Positions 1-5,821 of a stretch of 9,027 nt of DNA are shown here, piece by piece (the stretch's first letter is position 1; every line of letters begins with the position of its first letter). Both the position numbers and the translations under genes were made by a program. This stretch comes from Candidatus Zixiibacteriota bacterium (GTDB lineage Bacteria > Zixibacteria > MSB-5A5 > SM1-73). The notes under the pieces are model-generated. The model was given only the letters and a program-made list of their open reading frames with translations. It did no database searches and was not told the DNA's origin. The stretch spans positions 808,672 through 817,698 of the forward strand of contig CP070839.1 of NCBI GenBank assembly GCA_020341875.1. The letters run 5' to 3'.

Positions 1-6
1 AATCTC

Positions 7-34
7 TTGACGAGAGGAGATGTTTTCTTATCTT
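7..34 (+). promoter_or_regulatory. Possible sigma-70-type promoter before lptC
   Basis: TTGACG (7-12) and TATCTT (29-34) are separated by 16 nt, matching the -35 and -10 consensus at 5 of 6 and 4 of 6 positions. The predicted transcript would start near 41, leaving an untranslated leader of only about 8 nt before the ATG at 49. The same TATCTTG/AGTCCGA combination recurs before rpoN. The end of an upstream gene may also occupy this stretch, because frame 1 is open from the window edge to a TGA at 34-36, so the match could be coincidental. Confidence 0.35.
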
Positions 35-48
35 GAGTCCGAGAAGCT

Positions 49-606
49 ATGAACAGAAACTCTGTTGCGAAGATATTAATCCTATTCTTGCTCGCCGTCA
101 TCAACTGCGGCAAGGACGAATCGAAGGCTCCTGCGCATGCGGTGGACGTGCCGGATCAGATCATTGAGAATTCCACCATAACCTTCAGTGAGGAAGGGGT
201 GAAGTCGGCAACCATCTTCGCCCAGTACGTGGCGGTATACGAAAAGCTCGATTTGAAGAAGGCCAAGAAACTGCACGTAGATTTCTATGGTGAGGATGGG
301 AGCCAAACCTCGGTTCTGCTGGCGGACAGCGGAGTGATCCGGGAGGGAAAACAGAAAGTCGAAGCCCTGGGAAACGTGGTGGTGACCACGCAGCAGGGAG
401 TGAAACTGATCACCGAAAGTCTAAGATGGGACCCGCAGACTGCCAAGATCGTTACCGACGATTTTGTCACCATCACCAAAGGTCAGGACGTGATCACCGG
501 ATACGGGTTGGAGGCAGATCAGGAGCTGAAGCATTTCGTGATCAAGAAAAAGGTCAAGGGAGAAATAAAAGATCTGCCGAAAGAGGACTTGCAGGACAGT
601 TTATGA
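49..606 (+). CDS. lptC: LPS export periplasmic protein LptC (lipoprotein type)
   Basis: This 185-residue protein resembles LptC, which receives lipopolysaccharide from the LptB2FG inner-membrane ABC transporter and passes it to the periplasmic LptA bridge. Seen: a hydrophobic N-terminus (about residues 6-18) followed by Cys20 in the context AVINC. That looks like a lipoprotein cleavage site, although Asn at -1 is unusual. After it comes a repetitive beta-strand pattern typical of LptC/OstA, with short blocks such as HVDFYGEDG, GNVVVTT and TGYGLEAD. Length is close to E. coli LptC (191 residues). E. coli LptC has an uncleaved membrane helix, so lipid anchoring would be a difference; lipoprotein LptC forms are known in other phyla. 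It lies 80 nt upstream of lptB, which supports the call. The start is the first ATG giving a signal sequence, but its ribosome-binding site is weak (GAGAAG at 41-46). Sequence conservation in this family is low, so the call rests on pattern, signal and context together. Confidence 0.86.
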   Translation: MNRNSVAKILILFLLAVINCGKDESKAPAHAVDVPDQIIENSTITFSEEGVKSATIFAQYVAVYEKLDLKKAKKLHVDFYGEDGSQTSVLLADSGVIREGKQKVEALGNVVVTTQQGVKLITESLRWDPQTAKIVTDDFVTITKGQDVITGYGLEADQELKHFVIKKKVKGEIKDLPKEDLQDSL

Positions 607-686
607 TTTTGGAGGATTAAGCATCTATCCAGAAAGCGAAAAAAGCATGAGGGGAGTGATCGACACGGAATTCACCGGGGGAACAG

Positions 687-1424
687 ATGAGTGAGGACCG
701 GCTGACATTGAGGTCAGAGAATCTGGTAAAGATCTACCGGAAAAGGAAGGTGGTCGCCGACGTCTCCATCCAGGTCAAGCAGGGGGAGGTAGTGGGTCTT
801 CTGGGGCCCAACGGAGCAGGGAAGACCACCACCTTTTATATGATCATAGGCTTCATCAAGCCGGAGAGCGGCGAGATCCTTTTGGACCATGAAGAAATAA
901 CCCAGCTTCCCATGTATGAAAGAGCCCGCCGGGGAATCGGGTACCTCTCTCAGGAGCCTTCCATATTTCGTAAATTAAGTGTGGAGCAAAACATCATGGC
1001 CATCCTGGAGATGCAGAACATTCCCCAGGGGGAGAGAGAAGAGAGGTTGGACGCGCTCTTAAATGAGCTGGACATATCTTATCTGGCAAAAAACAAAGCC
1101 TACACCCTTTCCGGTGGCGAGAGGAGGAGGGTGGAGATAACCAGGGCGCTGTCGACCCGACCCAAGTTCATGCTTTTGGACGAACCCTTCTCCGGGATAG
1201 ATCCCATTGCGGTGGAGGACATCCAGAAGATAATCTACCGCTTGAAGGAGAAGAACTTGGGGATACTGATAACCGATCATAACGTGCGGGAAACGCTCTC
1301 CATCACCGATCGGGCCTACATAATGTGCGATGGAGAGATCTTGAAGTCCGGAACCGCGGAGTTTTTGGCCTCCGACCCGGAGGCGCGGAAGATATACTTA
1401 GGCGAGAAGTTCAAATTAAACTAA
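687..1424 (+). CDS. lptB: LPS export ABC transporter ATP-binding protein LptB
   Basis: This is the cytoplasmic ATPase of the LptB2FG complex, which extracts lipopolysaccharide from the inner membrane and drives it along the Lpt bridge. The 245 residues match the family's usual length (about 240) and all ATPase motifs are intact: Walker A GPNGAGKT (40-47), Q-loop Gln89 in YLSQEPSIFRKL, signature LSGGE (141-145), Walker B FMLLDEP with Glu166 (161-167), D-loop GIDP (170-173) and H-loop His198 in ITDHNVRETL. The YLSQEPSIFRKL and ITDHNVRETL strings are characteristic of LptB rather than of generic ABC ATPases. The ATG is preceded by GGGGGA (677-682) at a suitable distance. Neighbours lptC and rpoN reproduce the classic order, but lptA, which usually sits just upstream, is missing. 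Confidence 0.96.
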   Translation: MSEDRLTLRSENLVKIYRKRKVVADVSIQVKQGEVVGLLGPNGAGKTTTFYMIIGFIKPESGEILLDHEEITQLPMYERARRGIGYLSQEPSIFRKLSVEQNIMAILEMQNIPQGEREERLDALLNELDISYLAKNKAYTLSGGERRRVEITRALSTRPKFMLLDEPFSGIDPIAVEDIQKIIYRLKEKNLGILITDHNVRETLSITDRAYIMCDGEILKSGTAEFLASDPEARKIYLGEKFKLN

Positions 1425-1457
1425 AGTCGTGCCGTTCCCGATATATCTAAAAAGGGC

Positions 1458-1486
1458 TTGGCTAAACGACGCTTTCTGCTTATCTT
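1458..1486 (+). promoter_or_regulatory. Probable sigma-70-type promoter before rpoN
   Basis: TTGGCT (1458-1463) and TATCTT (1481-1486) are separated by 17 nt, each matching consensus at 4 of 6 positions. Predicted initiation is near 1493. The -10 and its flank (CTTATCTTG, then AGTCCGA at 1496-1502) repeat the arrangement seen before lptC. This would let rpoN be transcribed independently of lptCB. It is a consensus match only. Confidence 0.4.
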
Positions 1487-1590
1487 GGAAGTGTAAGTCC
1501 GATAGGGGATAAATGGATTCGCCAGGCAGGCCGAAGGTTCGTCCTACGGTCCGGCGGGTGAAGGAAGCGAAAACTCTAAACGAGGCCATC

Positions 1591-3045
1591 ATGAAGCTGG
1601 GTATGGAGATGAGGCTGAGGCAGACGCTGGCTCCTCAGCTTATTCAATCGCTGAAGCTTCTACAGATGCCCATCCTCAAATTGGAGCAACTGGTGAGGCA
1701 TGAGCTCTCCACCAACCCTCTTCTGGAGGAGGCCGAGAGAATAGAGGAGCCCGACGAGGCGACCAGCACCTCGGCAGACGGGGAAGGTGATCAGAACGAT
1801 CCCCAGTTGGATAAGATCGACTGGGAGGACTACCTCAGGGACGATGGGGAGTTCCACCCCAGACGGGAGAGGGAGCCACAGGAGGAGAGGCTGGAGAAGA
1901 CCCCTGTGAGGGAAAAGACCCTGTATGAACACCTATTGGACCAGCTTCACCTCAGCAGGTTGGGCGAAGAGGAAACCCGGGTGGGAGAGTATATCATCGG
2001 CAACATAGACGAAAACGGCTATCTGGTCTGTTCGGCGGAGGAGATGGCCAGCGCCATGGACGCACCGCCCGAGCAGGTTTCGAAGATAGTCTCCCACGTT
2101 CAAAGCTTCGATCCTCTAGGCGTTGGAGCGCGGGACCTGAGAGAGTCCCTTCTGATTCAACTTAAAGAAAAGGGATTCGAGGACAGCTTGGCTTACCGCA
2201 TCGTGAGGGATCATCTAAACGACCTAGAGAAGAAGAGTTTCACCCAGCTCTCCAGGACCATGGGGGTGAGCTTTGAAGAGGTTCAGACCGCCATGGACTT
2301 CATCAAGACCCTAAGCCCCAGACCGGCCATGGGCAGATTCGTCCCGGCGGCGACGCCGGTAGTGCCTGATTTGGTGGTGGAGAAGATCGGAGAGGAGTAC
2401 GTGGTCTTTCATAATGACAAGAACGTTCCCCGCTTAAGAATCAACAGCACCTACCGGGCGCTCCTGAAGAAAGGATCGCTCCGCTCCGGGGAGACCAGGA
2501 CCTACCTGGAGGGGAAGCTGGAAAAAGCTCGTTGGCTTCTAAACGCCATAAATCAGAGGCGTTCCACCATGATCAAGGTGATGGAGAAGATCGTCGACGA
2601 GCAAAAGGAGTTCTTTGAACACGGCCCCTCCCGCCTCAAGCCGCTCACCATGGAGGCCATCGCGGAGAGAGTCGAGATGAACGTGGCCACCATTTCCCGG
2701 GTGTCCAACGGCAAGTACGTTCAGACCCACCAGGGGATATTTGAAATCAAATACTTCTTCAACACCGGAGTCCCCAGGGAAAACGGAGAGGACCTCTCCA
2801 AACGGAACGTAAAGCAGTTTATCTCCGATTATATCAGAAAGGAGAATCTTTCCTCTCCCCTATCCGATCAGCAGATCTACGAGCGACTGAAGAAACGGGG
2901 AATAAACATAGCCCGCAGAACGGTCAGCAAGTATCGAGAGGAGTTGAAGATTCTGCCGGCCCGCTTCCGCAAGAGGATGGTTAAGTCCCAGGTGAAGGAC
3001 TCTCAAGCGGAGAGCGCGAACCTCCCTTCAAGTGATTCAACCTAA
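1591..3045 (+). CDS. rpoN: RNA polymerase sigma-54 factor RpoN
   Basis: Sigma-54 directs core RNA polymerase to -24/-12 promoters and needs an AAA+ activator to open them. Numbered from the ATG at 1591 (484 residues): region I at 1-47 (MKLGMEMRLRQTLAPQLIQS onward, then LLQM and NPLLEE); an acidic region II at about 48-107; a core-binding domain including LSPRPAMGRF; a helix-turn-helix near 354-390 with VATISRVSNGKYVQT; and the RpoN box ARRTVSKYREEL at 441-452, which reads the -24 element. The family normally begins at the MKL block, and GAGG at 1582-1585 is well placed for it, so 1591 is preferred. An in-frame ATG at 1513 with AGGGG (1504-1508) would add 26 basic residues and cannot be excluded. 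About 30 residues follow the box, somewhat more than usual. Its position between lptB and hpf is conserved in many Gram-negatives. Confidence 0.97.
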   Translation: MKLGMEMRLRQTLAPQLIQSLKLLQMPILKLEQLVRHELSTNPLLEEAERIEEPDEATSTSADGEGDQNDPQLDKIDWEDYLRDDGEFHPRREREPQEERLEKTPVREKTLYEHLLDQLHLSRLGEEETRVGEYIIGNIDENGYLVCSAEEMASAMDAPPEQVSKIVSHVQSFDPLGVGARDLRESLLIQLKEKGFEDSLAYRIVRDHLNDLEKKSFTQLSRTMGVSFEEVQTAMDFIKTLSPRPAMGRFVPAATPVVPDLVVEKIGEEYVVFHNDKNVPRLRINSTYRALLKKGSLRSGETRTYLEGKLEKARWLLNAINQRRSTMIKVMEKIVDEQKEFFEHGPSRLKPLTMEAIAERVEMNVATISRVSNGKYVQTHQGIFEIKYFFNTGVPRENGEDLSKRNVKQFISDYIRKENLSSPLSDQQIYERLKKRGINIARRTVSKYREELKILPARFRKRMVKSQVKDSQAESANLPSSDST

Positions 3046-3056
3046 AATGGGGCCTT

Positions 3057-3076
3057 CCCGCGGGGCGGCGGGTTTT
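3057..3076 (+). terminator. Terminator-like hairpin after rpoN
   Basis: CCCGC (3057-3061) and GCGGG (3068-3072) form a five-pair GC stem with a six-base loop, followed directly by TTTT. It begins 11 nt after the rpoN stop codon. The T run is short, so termination may be partial. Confidence 0.5.
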
Positions 3077-3163
3077 CCTGGTTTCTTGGTCTTGTGTTGA
3101 TGTGAGGCCTTTAAGAGGAGACTTCAGCATTCCAAAAGGGAATTTGACTTCCGCCACAGGGAT

Positions 3164-3184
3164 GTCTCCGTCAGACGGTTTTTT
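3164..3184 (+). terminator. Second, small terminator-like hairpin
   Basis: CCGTCAGACGG (3168-3178) can form a four-pair stem with a three-base loop, followed by six T (3179-3184). An alternative pairing GTCT (3164-3167) with AGAC (3173-3176) gives the same geometry. The stem is short, so the call is tentative, but the uninterrupted T run downstream of rpoN is suggestive. Confidence 0.4.
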
Positions 3185-3249
3185 AGTGAGAGATTCAAGG
3201 TAAAGTGTTTCTTTTCCTTAAACCTATGCGATCGATCCCACCACTATTT

Positions 3250-3340
3250 AAGTCTTCCGTCAAAAGCTGCTCTGGAGCCCAAAGGAAGCCGAACGGGCAC
3301 GGAGTTCTCAAAGCTGGCGGGAAGACTTCTTTTGTTTTTT
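3250..3340 (+). ncRNA. Long structured element ending in a T-rich run, before hpf
   Basis: AAGTCTTCCG (3250-3259) pairs with CGGGAAGACTT (3318-3328), giving ten pairs with one bulged G, nine of them available without any bulge. Inside, AGCT (3265-3268) can pair with AGCT (3312-3315), and GCCC with GGGC further in. The closing arm is followed by CTTTTGTTTTTT (3329-3340). This has the shape of a terminator or attenuator with a long, branched head, or the 3' part of a small RNA gene. No clear promoter was found just upstream and no peptide is obvious inside. Together with the two hairpins at 3057 and 3164 it accounts for most of the 347-nt gene-free gap between rpoN and hpf. Its function is not known. 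Confidence 0.45.
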
Positions 3341-3342
3341 CT

Positions 3343-3371
3343 TTAACCTCCGCGCTTTTCGAGGCTATAAA
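3343..3371 (+). promoter_or_regulatory. Probable sigma-70-type promoter of hpf
   Basis: TTAACC (3343-3348, 4 of 6) and TATAAA (3366-3371, 5 of 6) are separated by exactly 17 nt. Predicted initiation near 3378 leaves a short leader containing the AAGGAG at 3381-3386. The site lies immediately downstream of the T-rich end of the preceding structured element, consistent with hpf starting its own transcription unit. Confidence 0.5.
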
Positions 3372-3392
3372 AGAAACTGAAAGGAGAACCTC

Positions 3393-3761
3393 ATGCAGAT
3401 CAGAACCACTGCGCGCCATTTTGACTTAACCGACGATCTGAAAGACCACGCGGAAAAACAGGTAGCCAAGTTGTCGAGATACTTCAATCACATCATCGAC
3501 TCGCACCTGATCATGGAGATGCAAAAATCGAGAATGACTGCGGAGTTGAAGATAAAGGTCTACGGTACCGTTCTGACCAGCAAACATAGATCATTTGACA
3601 TGTACGATTCCGTGGAGAGGGTGATCGGTAAGATGGAGGTTCAGCTAAAGCGATATAAGGAGAGGCTCCAGGACAAGAAGGCCAAGACGGCTCAAAAAGC
3701 CTCGCCCCTGAAGCGGGGTGGGGAAGCCGCCTCGACCGAGGAGGAGTCCGAGCAGATGTGA
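3393..3761 (+). CDS. hpf: Ribosome hibernation-promoting factor (HPF/YfiA family, short form)
   Basis: HPF-family proteins bind the small ribosomal subunit in the decoding channel and inactivate ribosomes in slow growth or starvation. The 122-residue product has the single N-terminal HPF domain over about residues 1-95: MQIRTTARHFDLTDDLKDHA, then the KLSRYF helix, the TAELKIKVYG strand and the basic KMEVQLKRYKERLQDKK helix. The long-form C-terminal dimerisation domain (total about 180 residues) is absent; in its place is a low-complexity charged tail of about 25 residues ending EEESEQM. A strong AAGGAG (3381-3386) sits 6 nt before the ATG. Position after rpoN is the classic one. The gap of 82 nt to hprK has no evident terminator, so the two are probably cotranscribed. 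Confidence 0.95.
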   Translation: MQIRTTARHFDLTDDLKDHAEKQVAKLSRYFNHIIDSHLIMEMQKSRMTAELKIKVYGTVLTSKHRSFDMYDSVERVIGKMEVQLKRYKERLQDKKAKTAQKASPLKRGGEAASTEEESEQM

Positions 3762-3843
3762 GCAGAAGAACCGGACCGGACAGGTTCCTCATCCGGCCAA
3801 GCGGCAAATCCATCGGTCCAAAAACAAAAAGGAGTGTTTCTCT

Positions 3844-4812
3844 TTGGAGATCGTGACGGTAGAAAAAATCTTTAGGGAAAGGAAGGAGGGGCTCGAGCTC
3901 ACCCTGCTGACCAACGAGATGGGGTTAAAAAAGGTAGTCCCCAGCAATGAGATCCACCGTCCGGGTTTGGCCCTGGCCGGATTCGTGGACAGGGTCGCCG
4001 GCAAGCGGACCCAGGTTTTGGGAGAGACCGAGATGTCCTTCCTGTCAGCCAGGGATGAGTCGGGACGGAGAAAAGCGGTGGAAAACATCTTCAGATTCGA
4101 TCTTCCGTGCGTGATCGTGACCAAGGGCATCACTGCGCCTGTGGAGCTCCTGGAGCTTGCCGAGAAAGAAGGGGTGCCGGTCTTTTCCAGCCGCCTTTCC
4201 ACGGTGGAGTTCATAAACAGGCTGGGCGTGTATTTGGACAACCTGTTCGCCCCTCACACCACCATCCACGGGACGCTGGTGGACGTGTACGGGGTGGGAC
4301 TCCTCTACACCGGCAAAAGCGGCGTGGGAAAGAGTGAATGTGCTCTCGACCTGGTGGAAAGGGGACACCGTCTGGTAGCCGACGACGTGGTCCAGATCAT
4401 CCGAAAGGCGCCCCAGGTCATCGTTGGCACCGGAAGCGAGCTTCTGGGGCACCACATGGAGGTGCGCGGCATCGGGATCATAAACATTGAGAAGTTGTTC
4501 GGCATCCGGGCCATCCGCATGCAGAAGAGGATTGAGGTTCAGGTGAACCTGGCACACTGGGACGATCAGGTTGAGTTCGAGAGGTTGGGGGTGGAGGACA
4601 AATATACCACCATCCTGGGAGTCGAGATTCCCGTGGTGACCATACCGGTATCCCCGGGGAAGGACATCACCGTCATCTCTGAGGTGATCGCCATGAATCA
4701 CATGCTGAAGGTCTACGGGGAGGACAGCGCCAAGGTGTTTTCCAAAAGACATGCCGAGGAGATCTACAGAAGAAAGATGGTGGGAGAGTTTCTGGAGAGC
4801 GATTTCGAGTGA
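3844..4812 (+). CDS. hprK: HPr kinase/phosphorylase
   Basis: HprK phosphorylates and dephosphorylates a serine of the PTS carrier HPr in response to metabolic state. Numbered from the TTG at 3844 (322 residues): an N-terminal domain with EIHRPGLALAGF; His142 in TTIHGTLVDVYGVG; P-loop GKSGVGKS (157-164); the catalytic acid pair in VADDVV (Asp180-Asp181); the family signature LGHHMEVRGIGIINIEKLFG (201-220); and the C-terminal PVSPGKDITVISEV loop used in HPr binding. All key residues are present and the length is normal (about 310-330). TTG is chosen because AAAGGAG (3828-3834) stands 9 nt before it and the protein then begins at the conserved LEIVTVEKIF segment. The frame runs open further upstream to a GTG at 3718, but that would overlap hpf and add an unconserved basic stretch. 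It occupies the place that ptsN/rapZ hold in E. coli. No HPr gene is in the window. Confidence 0.95.
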   Translation: MEIVTVEKIFRERKEGLELTLLTNEMGLKKVVPSNEIHRPGLALAGFVDRVAGKRTQVLGETEMSFLSARDESGRRKAVENIFRFDLPCVIVTKGITAPVELLELAEKEGVPVFSSRLSTVEFINRLGVYLDNLFAPHTTIHGTLVDVYGVGLLYTGKSGVGKSECALDLVERGHRLVADDVVQIIRKAPQVIVGTGSELLGHHMEVRGIGIINIEKLFGIRAIRMQKRIEVQVNLAHWDDQVEFERLGVEDKYTTILGVEIPVVTIPVSPGKDITVISEVIAMNHMLKVYGEDSAKVFSKRHAEEIYRRKMVGEFLESDFE

Positions 4813-4821
4813 GCCTTTTAA

Positions 4822-4854
4822 GCCGACGAGGTGACCAACTCATCCTTCGTCGGT
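4822..4854 (+). repeat. Inverted repeat (dyad) between hprK and EIIA
   Basis: CCGACGA (4823-4829) and TCGTCGG (4847-4853) are perfect inverse complements. Adjacent bases extend the stem to ten pairs if two G-U wobbles are allowed, closing a loop of 13 nt. No T run follows, so it does not look like an intrinsic terminator. It may be an operator dyad or an mRNA hairpin that breaks translational coupling from hprK. Confidence 0.5.
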
Positions 4855-4863
4855 CCGGGACGT

Positions 4864-4879
4864 TGGCGCACCAGTCGCA
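4864..4879 (+). promoter_or_regulatory. Candidate sigma-54 (-24/-12) promoter for the PTS EIIA-EIIB genes
   Basis: TGGCGC-N5-TCGCA fits the sigma-54 consensus TGGCAC-N5-TTGCA at 9 of 11 positions, with the essential GG (4865-4866) and GC (4877-4878) exactly 10 nt apart. Initiation would be expected near 4890, about 15 nt before the EIIA ATG. Mannose-family PTS operons are known sigma-54 targets in Firmicutes (LevR/ManR type), and rpoN lies upstream in this same window. No activator gene is visible here. Confidence 0.4.
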
Positions 4880-4904
4880 ATCAGGGGCGAGAATACTCAT
4901 CCTT

Positions 4905-5300
4905 ATGATTAAATGCATAATCTTAACTCATGGTGATCTTGGTTCCGCGCTTAAAAGAACCTTAGAAGGAATAATGGGAAAACAGGAGGGCCTTTCCATT
5001 ATATCCAATTCCGGTCTGGGAAGAGAGGAGCTCCTCTCAGCCCTTACAGGTAAGCTGACTCAGGAACGGGACAAAGAGGGTGTGATTATCTTCGTAGACA
5101 TGTTCGGAACCAGTTGCTGGCAAACCGCCAAGAAGGTCGTGGCGGAAGCGGGCAGCCATGGGAACAAAAACGCCGTGATCACCGGAGTGAATCTTCCCAT
5201 GCTGGTCAAGTTTTTCAGCCACAGGCAAACCCTTCCCCTGGAGCAACTGGTGCCTTTAGTCAAACAGGAGGGGGAGAAAGGAATAAGAACCGAAACTTAA
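4905..5300 (+). CDS. PTS EIIA component, mannose/fructose/sorbose family
   Basis: This phosphocarrier accepts phosphate from HPr on a histidine and passes it to EIIB. The 131-residue product is the size of a single EIIA-Man domain. Visible: MIKCIILTHGDLG with the predicted phospho-acceptor His9, VDMFGTSCW with Asp65 (where the family has DLFGGSP), and ITGVNLPML (92-100). The start at 4905 places the active-site block exactly where the family has it, but its ribosome-binding site is poor (AGGGG 17 nt away). The frame stays open back to a GTG at 4809 that overlaps the hprK stop as GTGA, so an N-terminal extension of 32 residues is possible. The stop overlaps the EIIB start by one base (TAATG), suggesting coupled translation. 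A hairpin and a sigma-54-like element precede it. Confidence 0.93.
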   Translation: MIKCIILTHGDLGSALKRTLEGIMGKQEGLSIISNSGLGREELLSALTGKLTQERDKEGVIIFVDMFGTSCWQTAKKVVAEAGSHGNKNAVITGVNLPMLVKFFSHRQTLPLEQLVPLVKQEGEKGIRTET

Positions 5301-5779
5301 TGCCGATCTTGTTGTATAGAGTGGATGAGCGGTTGATCCACGGCCAGGTGGTGGTGGGTTGGGGTAACAGCCTGAAGTTCGATCGGGTTGTTCTGGTCAA
5401 CGATCAGGTAGCCTCCAATGCCTGGGAAAGAGAGCTCTATTTGGCCTGTGTTCCGCCGGAGGTCGAGGCCGCCATCCTTTCTGTTGATGAGGCCAGCAAA
5501 AAAATACTGCAGAAAGGATTCGAGCGGGAGAGGACGGTGATTTTGGTTGATTCCCCCTCAGACATCTTACGAATGATGGAAAAAGGGGTGAAGATCAGAT
5601 CGGTAAACGTTGGCGGGATTCATTCCAGGACGGGGCGAAAAAAGATTCTTCCTTATCTGTTTCTCGGTGAGGAGGAGATCTCAGCCTTCAAGAAGATGAT
5701 CTCGGGCGGAGTGAAATGTGAGTGCAGGGACGTACCCTTAGCGGAGAAACATGATCTCTCCGCGTTACTTGAGCAGTAG
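5300..5779 (+). CDS. PTS EIIB component, sorbose/mannose family
   Basis: EIIB receives phosphate from EIIA and normally donates it to sugar bound by the EIIC/EIID membrane complex. The 159 residues match the family length (about 160). The N-terminus MPILLYRVDERLIHGQVVVG carries the phospho-acceptor His14 in the family's typical context, followed by VVLVNDQVASN and, later, SVNVGGIHSRTGRK, both characteristic. The ATG overlaps the EIIA stop by one base, and no close ribosome-binding site is present, which suggests translational coupling. Neither EIIC nor EIID follows; the next gene, 203 nt on, is mlaD. The pair may therefore act in regulation, or supply a permease encoded elsewhere. Longer open frame upstream (to 5114) overlaps EIIA and is not coding. 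Confidence 0.95.
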   Translation: MPILLYRVDERLIHGQVVVGWGNSLKFDRVVLVNDQVASNAWERELYLACVPPEVEAAILSVDEASKKILQKGFERERTVILVDSPSDILRMMEKGVKIRSVNVGGIHSRTGRKKILPYLFLGEEEISAFKKMISGGVKCECRDVPLAEKHDLSALLEQ

Positions 5780-5821
5780 AAAGCGTGAGCGAAGAATATC
5801 AAATTTGATTTCTGAGCTTAA

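Noticed and set aside
20..52. Ten-codon leader-peptide-like frame ending in ATGA overlap with lptC
   Set aside because: Too short to distinguish from chance, and the window edge hides the end of the upstream gene.
3718..3843. Upstream GTG start for hprK giving a 364-residue protein
   Set aside because: It would overlap hpf by 44 nt and add an unconserved basic stretch. The TTG at 3844 has AAAGGAG at ideal spacing and matches where the family begins.
4045..4752. 235-codon open frame on the minus strand opposite hprK
   Set aside because: Entirely opposite a gene with intact HprK motifs. The translation is rich in His, Asp and Leu with no recognisable domain, as expected from antisense codon bias.
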